A stretch of DNA of 64,000 nucleotides from Blastomussa wellsi (GCA_947652115.1 OX393561.1:24871189-24935188); one strand, 5' to 3'; shown: positions 50,268 through 63,409, counted from the first letter of the stretch. Notes: a model not told the origin generated them from the sequence alone. Made by a program: numbers and translations.

Positions 50268-51850
50268 CTGTCTTATCATTGTATTTTGTTGGGCTAAAAT
50301 CCTTCATAATTCGATCAGCTGTTAAAGTCAGGTCTCCTAATTGTTCTGATCATTGCATGTTCACTTGTTATAGGCTGAGCTCTAAGTGCCAGCAGGGGGG
50401 AGCATTCGCCCGGCCAAACCTCTGTGCGGCCCAACGTGCCGTGAGCAATTGCTGACTGGGAAGTCACCTGCCTGTCCTTTGTCTCGGCTCCCCTGCGTCC
50501 AGGTAAGGAATGGACACCATGATTGCTGAAGTGACTGCATGTCCACTGAGTTTAAGGGCTGAGTCATCATTGTGGATGATGCGGTATTATTATTCTCATG
50601 CATTATAACACTGGTGCAGACAATTTCGCTGGACTTTAATGATTATAATTGTATAAAGCTAGACTGTCTTCCTTGACACTGGTTCATTGATTCCTACATG
50701 CATGAGTCAGTGTAATGTTATGTGGCAGTTTCTTTCATGTTGAGCTCGGGGTTAATTAGTCTTTGGTTTGCCTTGGTATCAAAAAATTCATTCAGCAGGC
50801 AAATTTTACCCTAGCTTATAGCCCGAGACAGTGCAAGAACACAGATGAACAGCCTGAAATAATTATTAGCCAATTAATTCTGATGTCCACTCAGCGAAAA
50901 GAGACTCGATCCCAGTGTGGAAAAAGGATTGGAGTTCTTACACTAATACGAATACTGTATAGTAGTACATCATGTTATTTATAAAATAATTATTTCCAGC
51001 CTCACAATATTCGATCGCTTCTCTGTTTTGATGTGTCATCCTGGCCAGTTGTTAAAGGTTGGAAAAAGAGTTGTAAAGTGTGGTTTGATGGTGAATTCTG
51101 TGAACTATTCTCTGTGAAAGCTGGATTTGAAATTGCTGGAGAATTTTAAAAAACCACTGAAGCACACTCAGCCAATTAAGTCCAGCTAGCATCGAGGAGG
51201 CATTTAAAGAACAATTTGTCACCTTGTAGCCCCTTTTTTTCTGACCAAGGATTCTGTAACACATGGTTAGTGACCAAAATTAAGTTCAATCTATCCACCA
51301 AGAGTAAAGGAGACACTTATCATTGTATTTTGTTGGGCTAAAGTCCTTCGTAATTCAGCTGTGAAAGTCAGGTCTCATAATTTATTGTTCTGATCATTGC
51401 ATGTTCACTTGTTATAGGCAGCCCTAAGTGCCATCAGGGGGGTGCATTGGCCCGCCCCAACCTCTGTCCTGCCCAACCTGCCGTGAGCATGCTGAAGTCA
51501 CCTGCCTGTGTCTGCGCCCGTCCGTCCAGGTAACGAATGGACACCATGATTGTTCAAGTGACTGTCCTCTGAGTTAGCCTGACTAATTGTAATGCGGTAT
51601 TCTTATCACGCATTCATTGGTGGATACAATTTCGCTGGACTATATAGCTAGACTTTCTTTCTTGACACTGGTTCATTGATTCATACATGAGTCCTAAAAA
51701 TATATTTCGCAGTTTCTTTTTTTGTGGTGGGTTAGTTTTTGTGTTTCCTTGGTATCAAAAAATTCATTTAGCAGGCAAATTTGACCCTTATAGCCAGAAA
51801 CAGTGGAAAAACACAGATTAACATCCTGAAATAAGCCAATTAGTTTTCTT
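50268..51850. repeat. Two diverged tandem copies of a host repeat, about 1.04 kb apart
   Basis: The segment from CTTATCATTGTATTTTGTTG at 50271 reappears at 51317, and similarity continues through GATCATTGCATGTTCACTTG, the GGACACCATGATTG stretch and GGTATCAAAAAATTCATT. Copy 2 is shortened by deletions. No coding content is evident; ORFs of 70-73 residues here are on varied strands and unsupported. Confidence 0.65.
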
Positions 51851-52557
51851 ACCTTTACTTTTTAAGGCGTTATGATTCATATTAGGTTTACAAACCTTAA
51901 ATGAAGTAGGATTTTTATAGGCAGTCACTTGAGGAATCGGCTGTGATTATTTGTATGCTTGTGATTTCGAGGTCTTTCTTTCTTTTGCGTCCTAATGTCG
52001 CGCGGTAAAACATTTGCTAATTACTAACAGAGTTATGGCAAATGTACATAAGCGATTATGGGAATATTCATTTAAAGACCTTTTATTCTGAGCTATCTAA
52101 ATCAAGTCGGTCTCAGTTCAGAGTAATCAAAATAATGATCAAAAGACGTTCAACAAACGGTTGTCTTCAGTATAGGACAAACAGAAAATCCCCTTTAGCC
52201 TTCAAATATTTGCTGGCGGGTAGAAGGAAAGCCTCTGTATCCTTTCCCATTCAAGCAGGAGATAATGTACGGTTGTAAATTATTTGGTCGTTTCCCCATG
52301 CATCCTCTTTAATATTCAGTTGATGTTGATAGTGTTTCGACGGTATAACTTTCCCTAATTTAAAGTAGACGTATGAGGTAAACTTCCAGTTAAAATGTTT
52401 GTATTTAATCCCTCTAAAATTAAACCAATAAACGACTCAACCTTTTAAAACATTTTTTAGTAGTTTCTTTTGATAAAACTTGTTAAGAAAGAATTTACTA
52501 TAATCATTTGGCTATATTTGGTATCTTCTTTTGAGTAATCGAAAAGCCATGACACGT

Positions 52558-52712
52558 TTCTGGCTACGCACGTTAACGCATGTAAATAAAACAGAGGCAA
52601 AGGTGCCGAGCGTAAAGGAGAAGTTTAGCGAGGTTCAACGTTTACGCCTACGAGCGACCTTTCACGCATTGCCTCTGTGTTATTTGCGAACGTAAATTTT
52701 ACGCACGTGTAC
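52558..52712. repeat. Imperfect inverted repeat around AACAGAGGCAA
   Basis: ACGCACGTTAACGCATGTAAATAAAACAGAGGCAA on the left mirrors TTGCCTCTGTGTTATTTGCG through ACGCACGTG on the right, with about 75 bp between arms. It looks like a short MITE or SINE-like palindromic element. No transposase is present. The rest of 51851-52850 shows no gene. Confidence 0.5.
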
Positions 52713-54024
52713 ACGCCAAAATTACACGACACTAGAAATCAACCCTTACGGGTCCCTGATTACCATTCACATAAATACAGTAATAGACTATTATTAAGAC
52801 ATATTACCCAGCTTTTAGTGAAGAAAATATCACGTTTTTGTTGTCTCGGCGACATCATTGTTGTCAATGCCACAGAAGGGAAGCCTTGAGAACTTAATGG
52901 TAAGTGTAAAATCTCATTTCTGTTGATTACGAAAATGTCTCACGTAATTTCTGTTATGCACGAGACACATACTTATGCATTGTTTTTTCTCTTTTTTCCA
53001 ATAGTTCCTAAAGCATTTTTTGACTGTGTAATGTAAAGGGAAGCATTCACCAAACGAGTCATCACGAACCTGTTAAAACAAAGGGTTTACCTCGGTGTAA
53101 GAACAGATTAAGTGGCATAGACCCAGTTCACTCAGTCTAGTCTTTGTTTAAACTGTAGACTGTATAATAAAAAGGGAAGTTGTATTACTTGTAAATTTAC
53201 ACACAAAAAACAAAGCAACAGCTAAAGTGAGACTTGACTTTACTATGGTGATATAACTATAACGTTTTTTTGCTTTGTTTTTCACGTTTTCTTGTTTAAT
53301 GCTTTTAAAATTACATGATTCACATGCAACAAAGAATTGAAATGCGTCACAGACTGAAGCATTTTCCAAAGCAACAGCTAAAGCGAGAGTTTTTCAATTA
53401 GATACTGTCAATGACTTATGGAGAAATGACTATGACCTTTTTTGAACTAGATTGAAGCATTTTCCTATTTAATGACTTTACCATTTAATTTAATAGTTAT
53501 ACCATTTCAGGAACATGTCCTTTCGGTATTTCGCTATGACAAGCTCCTCAATCTCCTGAGGTATCAATGGCCCGAAAGTCCCTCTGTCTGACAACATATA
53601 CCTGTTCGGTACTGTTCATATAAGTTTCACCTATTGGTACTGCACCCATTTTTTTTGAAAAATATAGCCTTAGAGTCCTGCAATCGAGTCATCTCGATAT
53701 TTTCTTCATCTCAGTGTAAGAACATTCACTTGAATGTTAGCTTTAAATTCAATATGTCATAGTAGAAAAATGATTGTACATAAATAGAAGTTGTACTTTC
53801 GAAAAACTGAGGTTATGTTGTTTAAAAATACGGAACAATTGTTATGAAAGTTAGACATGTATATTAGAAAGAAAAAGAAATCGTATAGGAATAAAAAACG
53901 CTCAAAAATCTGTATATTTTTCAACTGAACGTAATTGTCTCGTTAATCTAGTATAATTTCCTAGGGAATTAATTTCTCAACAACTGGCTTCTAGCTGCTG
54001 TTTAAACCATTAAATGTCACTTAC

Positions 54025-54250
54025 AATTACTTTGCCTCGGACTGTTGAGTGCATTGGCCTTATCTCTCTATAAACCGCCTGCTTGAATAGGTCTTCGTGC
54101 TCGGGCTGAACAGTTATTATCACGTCCCTGTGTCTTTTCCATAGTTCTTCTTTTTTGCATTTGAAAGCAGCTCTGTGATTTATTACACTCAGAGTCCTTT
54201 CTTCATCACAATGGTGGCCTTTGGTCGTCCCGGCGATTGTTGGACCCCAA
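54025..54250 (-). CDS. Exon of unrecognised host gene, copy 1
   Basis: Open minus-strand stretch ending at a good donor (GTAATT/GTAAGTGAC), with a coding-like character: KCKKEELWKRHRDVIITVQ and EHEDLFKQAVYREIRP. The same exon, with the same donor, is at 55853-56075. Conservation of frame between diverged copies supports it being coding. No family is recognised. Likely joined to the exons at 53505 or 54911-type segments. Confidence 0.4.
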
Positions 54251-54910
54251 TTATTTGTACGAAAAATAGTCATTGTTGTCAATACCACAGAAAGGAAGCC
54301 TTGAGAGCATAATGGTAAGTGTAAAATCTCATTTCTGTTAATTACGAAAACGTTACACTTAATTTCTGCTACGCACGAGACACATACTTATGCATTGTTT
54401 TTTCTATTTTTTTCCAATAGTTCCTGAAGCATTTTTTATCTGTGTAATATAAAGGGAAGCATTCACCAAACGAGTCATCACGAACTTGTCAAAACAAAGG
54501 GTTTACCTAGGTGTAAGAACAGATTAAGTGGCATAGACCCAGTTCACTCAGTCTAGTCCTTGTTTAAACTGTAAACTGTATAATAAAAAGGGAAGCTGTA
54601 TTACTTGTAAATTTACACACAAAAAACAAAGCAACAGCTAAGGCGAGAGTTTTTCAATTAGATACTGGCAAAGACTTACGGGGATATAACTATAACATTT
54701 TTTGAACTAGAGTGAAGCATTTTCCTATTTAATGACTTATTTCCTTTCGGTATTTGGCTATGACAAGTTCCTTGATCTCTTGTGGTATCAACAGCCCGAA
54801 AAAGTCCCTCTGTCTCACAAGGTACACCTGTTCCATGCTGTTCATATATATTTCACCTAGGTTTGAACTAAAGTGAAGCATTTTCCTATTTAATGACTCT
54901 ACCATTTAAT

Positions 54911-55129
54911 TTAATAGTTATACCATTTCAGGAACATGTCCTTTCGGTATTTTGCCATGACAAGCTCCTCAATCTCCTCAATCTCCTGAGGTATCAACGG
55001 CCCGAAAAAGTCCCTCTGTCTGACAACATATACCTGTTCAGTAGAGTTCATGTACATTTCCCTAATAGGTCCTGCACTGATTTTTTTCTGTATGATATAA
55101 AGATAAGCATTCTCCAAACGAGACATCAC
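54911..55129 (-). CDS. Terminal exon candidate, copy 1
   Basis: Minus-strand frame with SRLENAYLYIIQKKISAGPI, VRQRDFFGPLIPQEIEEIEE and MAKYRKDMF, ending in a stop. Related segments occur at 55382-55576, about 54735-54850 and about 53505-53640 with several substitutions, which suggests a repeated exon. Unrecognised. Confidence 0.35.
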   Translation of the reverse strand: MMSRLENAYLYIIQKKISAGPIREMYMNSTEQVYVVRQRDFFGPLIPQEIEEIEELVMAKYRKDMFLKWYNY

Positions 55130-55381
55130 AAACTTATCAAAACAAATGGTTTACCTCGGTGTAAGAGCAAGTGGCAGAGACCCAGTTCAGTCAGCCTACG
55201 GTAGTCCTTGTTTAACTTTAGACAGAACATAGGATTTGTTAGTGTTACCATGAAGCTCAGCCAGTAGTTTAGAATCAACTCTATACCTCAGTAATAAACA
55301 GTTCCTTAACATTGACATTAACTGAGATGAAGCATTTTCCTATTTAGTGGCTTTACCATTTCCTTCAATAGTTATACCATT

Positions 55382-55576
55382 TCAGGACCATGTCTTTTGG
55401 TATTTAGCAATGACGAGTTCCTTTATTTCCTGTAGTACTAGAGGCCCAAAAAAGGTCCTTTTAATCATGATGGTCGTCAACATTTCTTTTGTACCGTCTA
55501 TGTAAATTTCCCCAATAGGTGCAGCTCCAATCTTTATCTGTATGATCCAAGCGCTTGAATCTTTTAAGGGAGTCAC
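55382..55576 (-). CDS. Terminal exon candidate, copy 2
   Basis: Paralog of 54911-55129 with the matching words SAWIIQIKIGAAPIGEIY, FFGPLVLQEIKELVIAKY. Splice acceptor not resolved. Confidence 0.3.
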   Translation of the reverse strand: MTPLKDSSAWIIQIKIGAAPIGEIYIDGTKEMLTTIMIKRTFFGPLVLQEIKELVIAKYQKTWS

Positions 55577-55852
55577 CTTGAACCTTTCAGAAACAAAAAT
55601 AATTGTACATAAATAGAAGTTATACTTAAGAAAAATGAAGTTGTGTAGTTTACAAATACGGAATAATTGTTATAAAAATTAGACATGTATATTACAAAAA
55701 GGAAACGAAATTGTAGGAATAAAAAACGCTCAAAAATCTGTATATTTTTCAAGTGAACGTAATTGTCTCGTTAATCTAGTATCATCTCCAAGGGAATTAA
55801 TTTCTCAACAACTGGCTTCTAGCTGCTGTTTAAACCATTAAATGTCACTTAC

Positions 55853-56075
55853 AATTACTTTGCCTCGGACTGTTGAGCGCATTGGCCTTATCTCTCTATA
55901 AACCGCCTGCTTGAATAGGTCTTCGTGCTCGGGCTGAACAGTTATTATCACGTCCCTGTGTCTTTTCCATAGTTCTTCTTTTTTGCATTTGAAAGCAGCT
56001 CTGTGATTTATTACACTCAGAGTCCTTTCTTCATCACAATGGTGGCCTTTGGTCGTCCCGGCGATCGTTGGACCT
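55853..56075 (-). CDS. Exon of unrecognised host gene, copy 2
   Basis: Paralogous to 54025-54250, with the same donor and near-identical reading frame. It lies upstream, on the minus strand, of the second-exon candidate at 55382-55576. Confidence 0.35.
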
Positions 56076-56100
56076 AAATTATTTATACGAAAAATAATAT

Positions 56101-57068
56101 TACAAATATATACCCTTACAAGGGGAAAAAAATCACTGAAAGAAATGCAAAAATGTATGTCGTCGCCAAGATGAGTCTTGTCACCTGTGGAATTTTAAGG
56201 ACCCGTTTTATGCAACTTTAAAACATTTTGTACATTTACATAAAAAGTATGTAAAATTATCTGTTGTTTACAAACACAGAGTAATGTTTATGGGATTTAA
56301 AAGTGTACATTGCAAAACGAAGAATAAAAACTTGTTTAAGATAAGTTGCTGTATTTCATTTGTATTACCAGCGATTACTGTCTCCTTAATCAATAATGGG
56401 ATACATGAAACATGCGCAACAGGCCATTACCAGCTCTTTGTGCGACTCACGGTCCTTTTGTTATCGTTATACTCGTCTTTGTTTTCCCTACCGGCTTCGC
56501 TTCATCATTTCCAAGTTTATGTCTCTTGTTCAGCCTTTTAGAAATTGTACTGGAGACCTCTGAAGATAGCTTTTATTACTCGCGTCGCGCTTATGTTTGA
56601 CGATAATAATTATTTTCAATCTAACAGTCCGTCACTCGCAAAACCTCGCGAGGAGAATAAAGATAAAACTCTAAAGAAGTAGGGTAAGTAATTAAAGTAA
56701 GAAACGCAAGGTGTCCTAAAACTAGCGCGTTAATTTTGCATGCTTAAAACTATCTAATTTTTTATTCTTTTTAAGTATTTTCTGTTAAAATATGAACGTT
56801 AAAACTCAACCAAACGAGATATAAACCGTGCTGTAAAATGACTCTCTTTTTGAAAGGTTTAACGGGGAAAACGACTGAAAAATATACAACCATTTCTTGA
56901 ATTGTTATGTGGTGCTTTTTCATCCTCGGTGACCCAGGGGCAGCTACTCAGAACGTGATAAACGCACTTGCGAAATATTTGCGAAGTTTACAAGTTGACC
57001 GCAAATTGAAAAAGATAACAAAGAAATTGAGACTCTATGAAAGTACGAAATTTTAGATTAGAAACATT
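56101..57068. other. Host intergenic, nothing supported
   Basis: An 85-residue plus-strand ORF (56284-56541) overlaps another of 62 residues in a different frame. Neither has recognisable features or splice context. Confidence 0.4.
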
Positions 57069-59924
57069 TTATGTGAAATCTGCGCTTGTCCGACATCCTG
57101 TAGCCAACCGAATGGATTTTGGTAGAGTTTCTTCGTCTGCAGCGTGGGTACCTGCCCCTTCACTCCCACGGTCCTGTGTAGGTGTAGCTTTCTGATCGCT
57201 GTCGTCATCGTCTTCCGCTGGAGATTCCATTTCCTGGAAAGTTGTCAGAGAGAAACAACTTTAAAACATATGACGGTGATAAGGACTTTCCTATATTAAA
57301 CAATTATTCGATTATTTAATTAGGATATCAGAAAAACCGAATGAAATGATTGTTTTATTATACATTGTTTTGAAGAGAATAATGACAAACACACCATCGC
57401 AAGGAACCTGAATTGAATATTATTGTTATTGGAAATCGTGTATTGCGGGCTCCGCAACCTACAGATTAGTTAGTTGTCTGCGCTGATTTCCAAAATTAGC
57501 TGTAGAGGAAAGATAGTGAGTACAATGTAAGATAAAATGGGTTATTTATCTGTGTGTCGTGAAACAATACGTTTTGTGATCAAAGTTGAGGTTAGCGCCG
57601 CTGAAAAAGGTTCTACAATTATCATGAATGTGACAGAAAAGAAATTTTAAAAGGGCCTAATCCTGGCACCTAACTGTAAACGGGAACCTTTAGGCTGTTT
57701 CCACGGGAAAGTTGTAACGAATTTATGATGCGTCTTTTTACCTGAGACATTTCCCCAGCAGCATCTGTTGAACCACTGGCCTGTGTAATGGTACTGCTTT
57801 GCGAGGCTGCGACGTCAGATTCTTCCGCGGGGACAGTTGGAGTTTGGTGGGCAGGTGAACTTACGCGAAAATCGGCTCTTTCTTTTAACACTGGTAGTAA
57901 ATAGGTGGCTTCGGTTTTCTGTGTCACAAGGTGAACTGCTCGATCGATCGAAACATTATCTAAACCTTTAAGGATCATTAAAACGAAGCCAAGGTACATT
58001 GCGACGACTTCAAATCCGTACGACAAATAAAGACCTAGAGCCGATTTATTCTTAAAACAGCCTGCTAATTGAAGCCATACGTTCACGGTAGATTGGCGTC
58101 ACGCGTTTAAATTTAGATTATGCAGCGCTTCTAAACCTGTTGCGATGCAGATGTCTCCTAGACATTTTCCTTTCTTATCGACGCTTCGAATACAATAACT
58201 TAATTCCCAAATAGTTTTACGGGTTGTCTGCAAGATGTCGCTGTGAATTTGTAATAAGGGTAGAGGTTCCATTAAAGAAGGGTCATAGGTGTTCTTCTTG
58301 AACATGGCGATAGCACATGAGAGTAGAGTACCGTTAGATTTGTCGAACGCAACCACCGTCAACCGGTCCCCCTCTCCAAGAAATGATTTCGAAACTTCGT
58401 TCTTATACGTATTGATGTTAAGTTGATTTTTCGAAGCTTCGCCCGGATCTAGCATTGATTGCAAAGTATTTAGGTCGCACGATTCCGAAAGTGACTGCCC
58501 ATCTGGATAAATCTGCGTGAGAAAAAAAAAATGAAGAGGTAAATTCAGACGAACTCCATTTATCGGAGGCCTGACTGAATAACACGGAAAACTGAAATAA
58601 ACGTTGGCACCCTATGAAGTTCTGTTTTTCCCCCTTTTCCAAATAAAAAACGCCGCCTGATCGCAGGTTAACTACGCGGCGGAGTGCAAGTTTGACAACG
58701 TTTATGCGATAGTCAAGGATCCGAAAATAATCCTCACCTATTCGCAGCGCAGTGGAAAAGTCTCCTACTTTTTTGTATTTAGAAAAAACTGGTTATAGCT
58801 ATTTAGGAAAATAATTGTTCTAGCATAATTACCCAGATGATTATTGAGGGTGCGTTCGATTGGCTGTATTCTGGAAAGCTGAAGAGACCGAAAATGTCTT
58901 AGAAATCTCTTTTCCCGGGATTCTTTAAACACTAGAATGTAGAGGCTAAAGTATAAGAGTATCTCAGTATTGTATTTCAACCGGACTTCCAGATCTAACG
59001 AGATAACAAATGTCTGAACAAGTGATTTCTATAGTTTACTCCATCTATTCTTATTCCAGCATACAGTCAAACGAACGCGAAAACAGAAATACAAGATAGA
59101 GTTCTGCCCAGGTCCACAAACGGCGGAGAAATGCGTTGAGTTTTCTTTTTTAAGGGTTTCTTAATTATTATTCTTTTTTGAAAGAACCTAACGAAATATA
59201 AATATTGGTCTTTTTGACTTTATTGCAGTCTTTCATGTTGATAAAAGTAGTCTATTAAAAAATAAGAGTTTCAAATCGACTTTGATATCACTTAACGCAT
59301 TTCTTCGAAAACAGCGTTTCAACTCGCGAATCCTGGAACAAGTCATGTTCTGTCTCGTACCCTGATTAAATAGAATTAACTGTAATTTATTTTACACTGT
59401 TCTCTGATATAGCCACATAAAGAAAAGTGTGCTTTTTACTATTAAAGTATATTAACTCCCTGTTAAAAGCTTCAGTTGCTGTTGTCGTTTTTCGCGGTCT
59501 GTCTCCTAGCTGGACAACATTTCGCAGAACAAGAGTGTACGCTATGCCTTACGTGTAATTTTTTCCATTGCAAGCACTACCTCGACTTTAAAAGAAATGA
59601 CGGATTCAATACAAACTCCACCAAACGCAATGCAAGGAATATTTTGGTAGTGTAAGCAAATTAAGCTTAATCAAAAGTTAGTGAAACAAGGATTATCTTA
59701 GAAAACTTCTAAGAAAACAAAGTAGCGCTCAAATTTTGCCTTTCAATGAATACGGTAAGTCGAAGATTAGCCTCTACAATGAGTAAAGTTGGGTGTAAAA
59801 ACAACTCTGGTAAATGAATTGTTCACTTTCAAAGTTCTGTTTTGTTTAATAAATGTTCTACAAACCCACTTACCTGTACTCTGAAGTCACAATGTGTTAG
59901 TGCATTGATGTGAGTGAACGCCAT
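57069..59924 (-). pseudogene. Three-exon GNAT-like gene with in-frame TGA
   Basis: Exon 1 (59874-59924) encodes MAFTHINALTHCDFRVQ and ends CAG/GTAAGT. Exon 2 (57742-58512) starts after CGCAG, and exon 3 (57069-57233) starts after TTTCCAG; all junctions are phase 0. Exon 2 resembles a GNAT acetyltransferase: a beta strand before DKKGKCLGDICIATGLEAL, then a helix with N.SALGLYLSYGFEVV, the usual C-terminal GNAT signature. Between these two lies TGA (58099-58101), where the frame otherwise continues for 119 more codons of exon 2. A CGA-to-TGA change would explain it. The C-terminal part is Ser/Thr/Glu-rich and disordered. Either a recent pseudogene or a polymorphic null. Confidence 0.5.
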
Positions 59925-62845
59925 GCCGGAAACTGTAGATGATCAAAACGGAACTTCGCCGGCTCTGGAGAAATAGAGGACTAAAAGTATTGAATGAGAA
60001 TTAGAAAACACTATGAAAAAACAAGATACGTGTACACGAAGGATATACAAGAGATCGAATCCGCTTAAATTACTCAACAAGACCGTGACAGATGATAGAG
60101 ATGACTGATGTTTTTTCACTGATTTAAAATTCTGGCTAGTTCCCAGTCCTTGGCTTTCCAATGTGTTTCCCTGGACACCAATCTCGTGCCTGTGTAACTT
60201 CTCAATAATTTAATAGTAGACTGACTGTACATCGTACAGTCAGAGTTTCATTGATCCATAATAATAATGACGTCATTGTACAGCGGCTGGCCATTCACCA
60301 TCTTGTACACCAGCGTAGTTCAGCGTATGGTAAGATCGTAACTAGTTTCAACATAGTTTAAGTATATAAAACAATCATATGGTGTAGACAAAGCACAGCG
60401 GGAATCTGGACTTTTAAATTCAAGTGTGTAGCAAAATGTTGCGGACTTTTAGGTTGCGTTCGATCGATCTTATTCCTCGTTATTAAGATTCTTTACTGTA
60501 ATTTTTGGTCCGTTAAGTTATCCATGATTCTTACGATGCTGCTTCAAGTAGGTCTCTAGATACTGTGGAGCACTGACTGCCAAAACAAACGGTTTCTAGA
60601 GTTTATTCCATTTATTACTATTCGTCAACCAGGTCAATCGAACGCGCCTTCACTACCCGTAATAATCTTTTTCTTTGGTGATGACATAATAGCACTGTAC
60701 AATTATTTTTTATATGGTTCACAGCTTATCGTTGAGGTAAGAAGATCACCGAAAACATCAATTAGACGTATGCTTTTTACACGGTGATGAAGTCCAAGTT
60801 CCTCAATGATGTATTCTCTAGTCGATTCTTCATCTGCTTGTAACAGCACTTCTAGTGAATGACAGATGTGCAGTGCAAAACGCAATGAAAGCACGACCAT
60901 CATGATACAGCTTATGTGCTTTACATTTAAGCCTTGAGATATGATGAGTGGGTCTACTGAACTAGACATATATATATTGTCTCCTGTACCTTCTGCATTG
61001 TTATTTTATGTTGAAAAGCTCTGTTGAGAGCATGAAATATTAAAGATTTTGAATTTTTACCTGCAACTCACAGTTAAATAGTATTGTTTCAGTTTAAATA
61101 ATTATACATAGAGAGGAAATCACATCACATACTATTATTATTGTTCTTGTGGTAAGGTACCCTCAAAAGGGGGATGCTCAATTTTCCCAGTTAGCTATTG
61201 GGAGCTATTGCACAGACTGAGTGAAAAAATTGTTAAGTTGTTTGCCAGATACACAGAAAAAAACTGTGTTCTAGTAACCAACTAAACTATTTTTTCTGTT
61301 ATCAGCAATGTCACTTGAATCAAATGAATACTGGCTGGTTTCTTTTCATTTTCTGGTTTTTGTTTTTTCTAGGCTATTTCAATTGTCGATTTGTAAAGGA
61401 AACAGCTAATTTTCGAAGTAAACAATACATAATTTTACAGATACTCGCAGTATCTCAGTATGTCAAGGTTCTAAACCCTTATTACAAGCCCGAATATTTT
61501 CGGGCTTTCTTTTCACAGTCTACAGGGGCACCCAACCACTGTCTTCTGTAAAATATCTGTTCAAAATATTGTCTAGAATTTTCTGTTACTTGACGACGGC
61601 TACAATTGTTAGGAAAGTTTTCTAAAATTTTCTGGAAAATAGTACTGAATCTCTCGTAATTTGGAAAAGACGTAAGTTCCCCTAGGATGACGGAACAGAT
61701 ACAAATTATATGGTGCCGCTTAGAGTGCAGTTCTAGTTATCTAAAAGTACTCTGGGTAGCCCAAAAAGTGTTTTCAATGTATTTGGGAGCAAACCGTCTT
61801 TGGGTGCCCCTGGGACCACAACTGCAATGAACTTCTTTATTTTTAAATGACATCTTGCTTCCTGCTAGTGAAACATTTTATCAGCATTTTTAAAAACAAA
61901 AAACCTCTCTCACCGATGGCTGATTTTTTAAAACAAAATTCGATTTAGCTAGTTGAGAAAAAACTTGGTGCAAACACTCCCTCCCTCCCTCCCCCCCCCC
62001 TCCACCCACCCACCCACCCAACCAACCCGACAAAAGAGAGAGGGAGAAGTTGTCAAGGTTTTATTAAAAGGATATTAGACAATGGTAAATAATATAATTT
62101 AACTGACTCCCAGATAGCTGTGCCCTATTGAAAAACAAGCACTATACTTCAGTTCGTAGTTAGGAACAGACACCTTTATAGCAAAAACAGTAACGTTTAA
62201 TGAAACTTGAATTGTACACATGGTTCTACCTTTCAAATTATTCAAGACGTCTGTTCAACGTTAACATTTCCCATTCTAACAAATCAAAACATACTACGCT
62301 TAAAAGTAAAAAATCGTTTTTTAACTCTTTTTTTAGAGCCATTTCAAGCTGAAGTTTCCGACCGTACAGGACGGGTAACAAACATCCCTGTAACAATTGA
62401 AAAATTCAGCTTGCTAGTAGGAAAGAATATAATAAGGCGGCTAAATATTGTCCAAACAATCGGTCTACAACAAGTTAACAGAATACTTAGAAAATCTTTC
62501 TGGACCACTGAACGAACAACGGAAAACCTATCATAAACACTGAACAAACCAGTGTCAAAAGCAGATATATTGCGCTTTTTCATTTAACCATACATTATTT
62601 TCAAGCTGAAGTTTCCAACGCTATAGGACGGATACCAAAACATCTCTGTAACAATCGAAAAACTTCATCTTGCTAATAGGAGAAAATGTAAGAGCGGCGG
62701 AAAGTTTTCGAAGCAAACTATAAGGCAAAAAACAGAATACTCGGAAAACTTTCCCTCGCCCGAAAAGACAACGATAAAGCTAGTTACTTTGCCTTGCTGA
62801 ACTTTGTATTAGCTGAGTAGCACTTTATACCAGCTAGAACGAATA
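59925..62845. other. Host intergenic with simple repeats
   Basis: Apart from the doubtful exon at 60703 there is a C-rich simple repeat at 61978-62030 (CTCCC and CCCAC runs) and two copies of a 110-bp segment starting TTTCAAGCTGAAGTTTCC at 62341 and 62599. The plus-strand ORF 62207-62536 overlaps the first copy and I do not regard it as a gene. Confidence 0.5.
60703..60969 (-). CDS. Possible host exon, 88 codons, unrecognised
   Basis: Contains a helical, Leu-rich stretch (SLRFALHICHSLEVLLQADE) and ends in a stop. It has coding-like composition but no recognised domain or clear splice sites. Confidence 0.25.
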   Translation of the reverse strand: MSSSVDPLIISQGLNVKHISCIMMVVLSLRFALHICHSLEVLLQADEESTREYIIEELGLHHRVKSIRLIDVFGDLLTSTISCEPYKK

Positions 62846-63409
62846 TTAAATGTCGCTATCACGGGGAAAAAGGCACTCTTCTTTTCCACTATCCCAAATA
62901 GGAAATCTGAACCTATCCGAAGGAAAAGTGTCTCTTCGCGCAAACTTGTCGAAACGTTGAAAGCTATGCAGCTTGCGTTTGACTTGTCGATAACTGGGGC
63001 AGGTTTGTAAAACGCTGTAAAAGTTTGGATGGAAAACACCTTGCGAATACAGTTGGGCTATTTTCAAAAAGCCGTTTCTGTAGAGTTCATATACAAACAT
63101 TGGCCCACTTTGCAAGAACTTCACTTCGCGGACTGGTAACAACTGAACTAGGAATGCGTGTAGTATCTCAGTTCTTATAAGTAAAAAATCGCATAATCGT
63201 ACGAGAGATACGAGGTCACTTTCTGAAAAAGACAGGTAGCGGCATACCTTCCACTCCAAGATATCGAATAGTAAATCTAAAGAATCACTATCGAAGTTGT
63301 TTGGCAGACAAAGTTGATTTTGGCTGTGCGGTTTTAAGCAAACACTACATATACGAAACGGAAGACTATTACGGAGAAAAGTGGAGAAAAAATCACTAAC
63401 GAAGGACAA
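62846..63409 (-). CDS. Host ORF or exon, 187 codons, unrecognised
   Basis: A long minus-strand frame in AT-rich host DNA with protein-like composition: a CSVC..H element, LLFDILEWKVCRYL, FLLIRTEILHAFLVQLLP and FVYELYRNGFLKIAQLYSQG, suggestive of helical repeats. The first codon is not ATG (TTG), and TTCGTTAG just inside could be an acceptor, so it is probably an internal or terminal exon. No family is recognised. The partial ORF at 63647-64000 lies upstream on the same strand and might belong to the same gene. Confidence 0.4.
   Translation of the reverse strand: MSFVSDFFSTFLRNSLPFRICSVCLKPHSQNQLCLPNNFDSDSLDLLFDILEWKVCRYLSFSESDLVSLVRLCDFLLIRTEILHAFLVQLLPVREVKFLQSGPMFVYELYRNGFLKIAQLYSQGVFHPNFYSVLQTCPSYRQVKRKLHSFQRFDKFARRDTFPSDRFRFPIWDSGKEECLFPRDSDI

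Larger units (their letters stand above)
52850..56100. repeat. Tandem segmental duplications with a small exon family
   Basis: The block 52850-53180 recurs at 54271-54605, 53760-54290 recurs at 55590-56100, and a short exon-like segment recurs at about 53505, 54735, 54911 and 55382. The copies are diverged, so the duplications are older than those of the virus-like units. They carry the minus-strand exons listed separately. Confidence 0.65.

Noticed and set aside
50382..56600. Various 60-100 codon ORFs in the host flank
   Set aside because: Isolated, on both strands of diverged repeats, without splice context or recognisable sequence, except for the exon family listed.
61485..61512. Hairpin AAGCCCGAATATTTTCGGGCTTTCTTTT resembling a bacterial terminator
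   Set aside because: The surrounding DNA is eukaryotic host sequence, so a rho-independent terminator makes no sense. Probably chance or part of a repeat.
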